NCBI GenBank assembly: GCA_937897665.1
Contig: CALCPB010000995.1
Coordinates: 1 to 7,883, forward strand
DNA length: 7,883 nucleotides
Direction: 5' to 3'
Origin: an uncultured Halomicronema sp.
GTDB lineage: Bacteria; Cyanobacteriota; Cyanobacteriia; Phormidesmidales; Phormidesmidaceae
Below the pieces are notes generated by a model. The model did no database searches, was not told the origin of the DNA, and saw only the letters and a list, made by a program, of their open reading frames with translations. This document shows, piece after piece, positions 4,387-7,883 of this stretch (position 1 is the stretch's first letter; each line of letters begins with the position of its first letter). The position numbers were made by a program, and so were the translations under genes.

Positions 4387-6701
4387 AGCGTCACCGATGA
4401 AGTAGAAAGGCCCAACAGTTGGGCGATGAGGGGGAGGGCCGCATCTGCACGATCGCGATCGAACGGCCCCAGATCACTCTCCCGTTCGCGCCGCCCTAGC
4501 CGCACCCGTTCGCCCATCTGGCGACGTTCAGGGGCCGTGAAGTTGGCAAACGTGCGGCGCAGCAGCGGCAACAGTGCGGTAAAGGTCTCGCCAGATAGCT
4601 GCGTGACCCAGTCATCCAGCACCGGCCAGATCGCATCATCGTGAATCAGCAGCAGACCACTGCCCTGCAGAAAGCCTTCGACCCAGGCGGCAGCCTGCGG
4701 CGGCTCGGTCGCCAGAGAGAGGGCCAGACCTAACCGTCTGGCGGCTTCTGAGGGGGGCAAGGTGCCGTCATCTAACAGCAGCCGACAGCAGCGACCGGCC
4801 ACCAGCCCCGGCAAGGTCATCTGGTTGGCTAAGTGTTGCAGCGTTGCTGACCAGCTTTGGAGGTGTGACGCCTGCTGAAGTAGCTTGAGGGCGCTGTGGG
4901 TGGAGTTGATGGCTCCAAGCATCAGGGTAGCGGCGTCATCATCGAGCGAGGCACAGGCTCCCGGCAGGCCAATGCAGATGCGCGTCACCAACCCATCCAC
5001 CACCTGAGTGACGGCGGCACTGTCGGTCTGGCGCACATCGCGATAGCGCAGCACCGTCACCAGGTCAGGCAGGGCAGCCATGAGGTGCGTCACGTCACTG
5101 GCCACCGCCGCGATCGCCTGCAATTGCTCAATCAACGGTGTCACGGCGTCCGTCAGGGCGGCCAACAGCACCTGGTCGAGCAGACCCGTTAGCGCGGCTA
5201 GCGTCTGCGCGGCGGCGGCCTGGGCCTGCACTGCGGCGGTTGCTGCCGTCCTGACGATATTGCCCCAGTGCCCTGCCTCAATCACCTTCAGGCTGAGTTC
5301 TGGATACCAGCGCAGCTGCCAGGCTTCTTTGAAGGTACCTTTGCCGCTGGTGGATTGCCGGTGGCCCCAGGAAATATCGAGCAGCGATAGGCGATGCAGC
5401 AAGTGCGATCGCTCCAAATCTAGCGGCTTGCGCAGATCCAGCGTCAGCAGCTTCTCGTTGGCCTCGGGCTTAAGCCGCAACCGCTTTTGCCGCTGTTGCA
5501 GATCTTGCTGGAGGGGCACCAAGGGCGTTTCAGCAGGCACCTGACCGAGGCGATCGCTGACAATGAGTTGCTGGTGAATCAGCTGCATCGGCGTGGCATC
5601 GCCAAAGCAGAAAATGGTTTGTGCCGCCTCGTTGAATTCGGTTAAACCGGGCGTCGTCGAGTCCCGCAGGGCCGCCAGCGTCTCGGCCAGCCGCACCGCC
5701 TCAATCACGCTGGCTGAAGACGCCTCCAAGTCGGCCGCGCGCAGCAACCGCGCGACTCGCGTCATCCAGCGAATCGCCGTCTGATTGGCCGATGGGGTTG
5801 AGGCCGACGATCGCCACAGGTGCTCATACCAACCGGGCGAGGTGATCCCGGCCCCATAGCCGCTGCTGCTGGCTAACCGCCCGTAGGTCCAGGGAATCCA
5901 GGTCGCTTTCACTTTCACTTTGGGCAGACCCTTGAGTAAGGCGTTGTCATGCTTTTGCGGGGGCAGCGGCTCGCTCAGGGCGGGGGCATGCCAAGCGCCA
6001 CACACCACGGCAATCGCCTGAAATCCGGCTTTCTGCGCCTGCCGAATCGTCCGTCGCATGTAGGCTTCCCGCTGGGCTTCGAGGCGATCGCTGGGATTGG
6101 CCACATTCGGCGGGTGGGTCTGCTCCACTTCTTCCCGAAGCGCCGTCATCGCCGCCAAAATCGCTTCAAATAGAGCGGTACTGTCTTGCCGTTGTTCGAC
6201 CAGATGCTCCCACCAGCGTTCGCTATCGCGATAGCCCGCTGCCTCAGCCAACCAGCTCAACGGGTCAGCCGGCAGCGATCGCTGTCTGGGTTCTCCCGTC
6301 TGCTCTGGTGCTGGGTCGCCTGCCGGTGCTGGGGTCTTTTCACCTGCACGCGCCGCCTCTTCCCCCTGCTGCTGCTCAGCGCTCAATGCTAATCGATGGG
6401 TCTGGGGCAAATCCATAAACTGCACGGGTACGTCCTGCTCCAGTACGTAGCGCATGGCTTGCCACTCTGGCGAGAACTCAGCAAAAGGATAAAAGGCCGC
6501 TTGCTGGAGCTGATCCGGCGCATAGATCAAGAGCGCCACCGGTGGTTTCATCTCGGCCTGAGCGGCCAGCGCCAGGGCGGCGTCTGCATCGGGAGGCCCT
6601 TCCACCAGCACGATGTCGGGCTGCAGGTGGTGGAGCGATCGCACTAAACTTCTCGCTGAGCCCGGCCCATGGTGGCGAATGCCAAAAACAGTAACGGTCA
6701 T
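4383..6701 (-). CDS. DUF5682-type protein (YehM-like), candidate TIKI/TraB-like hydrolase
   Basis: This 772-residue protein lies between the MoxR ATPase and VWA genes, as yehM lies between yehL and yehP in E. coli. The N-terminus has FGIRHHGPGSARSL (6-19) and PDIVLVEGPPDAD (28-40). A Pro/Gln/Glu-rich, probably disordered insert spans about 107-145. Then come REAYMRRTI (211-219) and VVCGAWHAPAL (232-242). Two GxxH motifs (G7-H10, G235-H238), E34 and R211/M215 resemble the TIKI/TraB metallo-hydrolase plan; this is my inference. A conserved-looking segment at 455-486 (GTFKEAWQLRW, then HWGN) precedes a long, Ala/Leu-rich helical C-terminus. No signal peptide or membrane segment is seen. The ATG suits the family because the first strand starts at residue 3, but no Shine-Dalgarno precedes it; a pyrimidine-rich repeat lies 9 bases upstream. 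The identification with the family is firmer than any activity. Confidence 0.85.
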   Translation of the reverse strand: MTVTVFGIRHHGPGSARSLVRSLHHLQPDIVLVEGPPDADAALALAAQAEMKPPVALLIYAPDQLQQAAFYPFAEFSPEWQAMRYVLEQDVPVQFMDLPQTHRLALSAEQQQGEEAARAGEKTPAPAGDPAPEQTGEPRQRSLPADPLSWLAEAAGYRDSERWWEHLVEQRQDSTALFEAILAAMTALREEVEQTHPPNVANPSDRLEAQREAYMRRTIRQAQKAGFQAIAVVCGAWHAPALSEPLPPQKHDNALLKGLPKVKVKATWIPWTYGRLASSSGYGAGITSPGWYEHLWRSSASTPSANQTAIRWMTRVARLLRAADLEASSASVIEAVRLAETLAALRDSTTPGLTEFNEAAQTIFCFGDATPMQLIHQQLIVSDRLGQVPAETPLVPLQQDLQQRQKRLRLKPEANEKLLTLDLRKPLDLERSHLLHRLSLLDISWGHRQSTSGKGTFKEAWQLRWYPELSLKVIEAGHWGNIVRTAATAAVQAQAAAAQTLAALTGLLDQVLLAALTDAVTPLIEQLQAIAAVASDVTHLMAALPDLVTVLRYRDVRQTDSAAVTQVVDGLVTRICIGLPGACASLDDDAATLMLGAINSTHSALKLLQQASHLQSWSATLQHLANQMTLPGLVAGRCCRLLLDDGTLPPSEAARRLGLALSLATEPPQAAAWVEGFLQGSGLLLIHDDAIWPVLDDWVTQLSGETFTALLPLLRRTFANFTAPERRQMGERVRLGRRERESDLGPFDRDRADAALPLIAQLLGLSTSSVTL

Positions 6702-6709
6702 GTGCTTGC

Positions 6710-6734
6710 TAGGGAATAGGGAGTAGGGAACAGG
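6710..6734. repeat. TAGGGA(A/G) heptamer short tandem repeat
   Basis: Three consecutive heptamers, TAGGGAA, TAGGGAG and TAGGGAA (6710-6730), are followed by a partial degenerate unit, CAGG. This is the short tandemly repeated heptamer type (TTCCCTA/CTCCCTA on the other strand) found dispersed between cyanobacterial genes. It stops only 8-9 bases from the DUF5682-type start codon, where a ribosome binding site should lie, and presents pyrimidines on the mRNA. Confidence 0.75.
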
Positions 6735-6761
6735 TGACAGATTTTGAGTTAAGCGGGAGTT

Positions 6762-6773
6762 ACTAGTACTAGT
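6762..6773. promoter_or_regulatory. 12-bp perfect palindrome ACTAGTACTAGT
   Basis: ACTAGTACTAGT is both a perfect palindrome and a tandem duplication of ACTAGT. It lies 61 bases upstream of the DUF5682-type start. It could be an operator for an internal promoter of the cluster or a relic of repeat insertion; nothing else supports either. Confidence 0.25.
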
Positions 6774-6850
6774 CGGAGAGCTTGAAACACTTATCTGATA
6801 GGGTTTTAGGTCTTTGATCTGGCATTTTTGATTCCGCGTAGTGGCACTCG

Positions 6851-7834
6851 TTAGCCCAGCTCACGGCAGGCCCGGTACAAATCGCGCCAGCCGTCTCGCT
6901 CCTTAACCACCGTTTCCAAATACTCTTGCCAAACCACCGCATCCTGCACGGGGTCTTTGACGATCGCACCGTAAACACCGGCAGCCAAATCGTCAGAGCT
7001 GAGGCTGCCATCGCCAAAATGGGCCGCTAACGCCAGGCCGCTGCTGACGACCGAAATCGCCTCGGCGGTGCTGAGGGTGCCGCTGGGAGATTTCAGCTTG
7101 GTTTTGCCATCGGCAGTGACGCCACTCCGCAGTTCTCGAAAAATGGTGACAACGCGATGAATTTCAGTCAGGGCCGGGGCTTCGGCGGGTAATTCCAGAG
7201 CGCGACCGAGGCTCTCGACCCGCTTTTGCACAATCTGCACTTCTTCATCTACCTGACTGGGCACCGGCAAAATGACGGTGTTGAATCGGCGCTTGAGGGC
7301 GCTGGAGAGTTCATTGACCCCTTTATCACGATTGTTAGCGGTGGCAATCAGGTTGAAGCCTTTGACGGCCTGCACTTCTTCACCAAGTTCGGCGATCGGC
7401 AGCATTTTTTCCGATAGAACGGTAATCAGCGTGTCCTGCACATCGGCGGGAATGCGGGTGAGTTCTTCTACGCGAGCGATCTTGCCCGCTGCCATCGCAT
7501 TCATCAGTGGGCTGGGGACGATCGCCTGCATCGACGGCCCTTTGGCCAACAGCTCAGCATAGTTCCAGCCGTAGCGAATGGCCTCCTCGCTGGTGCCCGC
7601 CGTGCCCTGAATCAGCAGCGTGGAATCGCCAGAAATCGCCGCCGTCAAGTGCTCCGACACCCAAGATTTGCCCGTGCCGGGAATGCCGTAGAGTAGCAGG
7701 GCGCGATCTGTCGCCAGTGTCGCGATCGCCACTTCCATCAGCCGTCGCTGGCCCACGTACTTGGGCGAAATCTCGGTGTACCCCAAAGAAAAAACATCAA
7801 AAAGGTCGCTACCGACCAGGGTGATAGTCGCCAC
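6851..7834 (-). CDS. MoxR-type AAA+ ATPase (YehL-like)
   Basis: The annotated 327 residues form a MoxR-family AAA+ ATPase. YVGQRRLMEVAI (26-37) precedes Walker A GIPGTGKS (50-57). The Walker B region is KIARVEELTR (118-127), with Glu123-Glu124 where most AAA+ proteins have Asp-Glu; I recall ARFEELTR in this subfamily, so it is probably a subfamily trait. Sensor 1 is IATANNRD (163-170), with Asn at 167-168, and ALKRRF (179-184) supplies the likely arginine finger. The C-terminal lid is helical. It should form a nucleotide-driven ring that remodels a target together with the VWA protein encoded downstream. The listed start is GTG (7834-7832) without a close Shine-Dalgarno, and the frame stays open through the right edge at 7883, so the real start may lie outside the window. 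The cluster promoter is not in view. Confidence 0.9.
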   Translation of the reverse strand: MATITLVGSDLFDVFSLGYTEISPKYVGQRRLMEVAIATLATDRALLLYGIPGTGKSWVSEHLTAAISGDSTLLIQGTAGTSEEAIRYGWNYAELLAKGPSMQAIVPSPLMNAMAAGKIARVEELTRIPADVQDTLITVLSEKMLPIAELGEEVQAVKGFNLIATANNRDKGVNELSSALKRRFNTVILPVPSQVDEEVQIVQKRVESLGRALELPAEAPALTEIHRVVTIFRELRSGVTADGKTKLKSPSGTLSTAEAISVVSSGLALAAHFGDGSLSSDDLAAGVYGAIVKDPVQDAVVWQEYLETVVKERDGWRDLYRACRELG

Positions 7835-7883
7835 TTGGGCGGCCGCTGGCGAACGTCCGCTTCCCTTAACGCGACAAGTTCCG

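Larger units (their letters stand above)
6702..6850. other. 149-bp spacer splitting the three-gene cluster
   Basis: This spacer lies between the stop of the MoxR gene and the start of the DUF5682-type gene, in a cluster whose next junction overlaps by 4 bp. It holds the heptamer repeat and the 12-bp palindrome listed separately. A short minus-strand frame through it is mainly antisense-frame overlap with the MoxR gene and is not called. I see no clear promoter or terminator, so whether the cluster is one transcript is open. Confidence 0.55.

Noticed and set aside
5080..5544. 154-codon plus-strand open frame within the DUF5682-type gene
   Set aside because: It is antisense to a well-supported gene, is Ser/Arg/Cys-rich low-complexity and has no recognisable domain.
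6769..7017. 82-codon minus-strand frame bridging the end of the ATPase gene and the spacer
   Set aside because: Most of it overlaps the ATPase C-terminus in another frame, it has no Shine-Dalgarno, and its tail is spacer sequence.
4383..7834. Magnesium chelatase ChlI/ChlD or nitric oxide reductase NorQ/NorD assignment for the ATPase and VWA pair
   Set aside because: The ATPase and VWA logic is similar, but the CoxE/YehP-like VWA architecture, the VEELTR Walker B and the DUF5682-type partner point to the yehLMP-type set.

Overview
The window looks cyanobacterial. It carries at least nine exact copies of the HIP1 octamer GCGATCGC, the hallmark over-represented palindrome of many cyanobacterial genomes, plus a TAGGGA(A/G) heptamer repeat of the kind scattered through cyanobacterial intergenic DNA. 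Base composition is moderately GC-rich by eye. A filamentous or Leptolyngbya-like cyanobacterium would fit, but genus is not something I can read from the sequence. No tRNA, rRNA, CRISPR array, transposase or phage gene is visible.

Layout. Positions 1-238 hold the first 79 codons of an unrecognised minus-strand gene that runs off the left edge. A 468-bp divergent intergenic region (239-706) follows. It is unusually rich in complementary segments: a 10-bp palindrome, several hairpins, a 58-nt element closed by an 8-bp perfect stem, and, just before mtnA, a hairpin whose loop is complementary to an upstream segment (possible pseudoknot or switch). Then come mtnA (707-1768, plus strand; methionine salvage) and, convergent with only 23 bp between, a cysteine synthase gene (1792-2787, minus strand). 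A 417-bp gap (2788-3204) holds the cysteine synthase upstream region with a dyad and a tandem repeat, some decayed AT-rich repeats, and a likely terminator hairpin for the next gene cluster.

The rest (3205-7883) is a three-gene minus-strand cluster, read in the order MoxR-type AAA+ ATPase (7834-6851), a 772-residue DUF5682-type protein (6701-4383) and a VWA-domain protein (4386-3205). The last two genes overlap by 4 bp (ATGA). This matches, in content and order, the poorly understood E. coli yehL-yehM-yehP set. The usual logic of MoxR-VWA pairs is that the ATPase forms a ring that remodels a target, the VWA protein acts as a metal-dependent adaptor, and a third protein supplies specificity or an effector activity.

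The most interesting observation is that the DUF5682-type protein carries two GxxH motifs (residues 7-10 and 235-238), an early Glu (E34) and an R...M helix (R211, M215) arranged like the TIKI/TraB/ChaN metallo-hydrolase superfamily. That suggests the module may carry a metal-dependent hydrolase as its effector. It is a motif-level inference that needs a structural or profile test.
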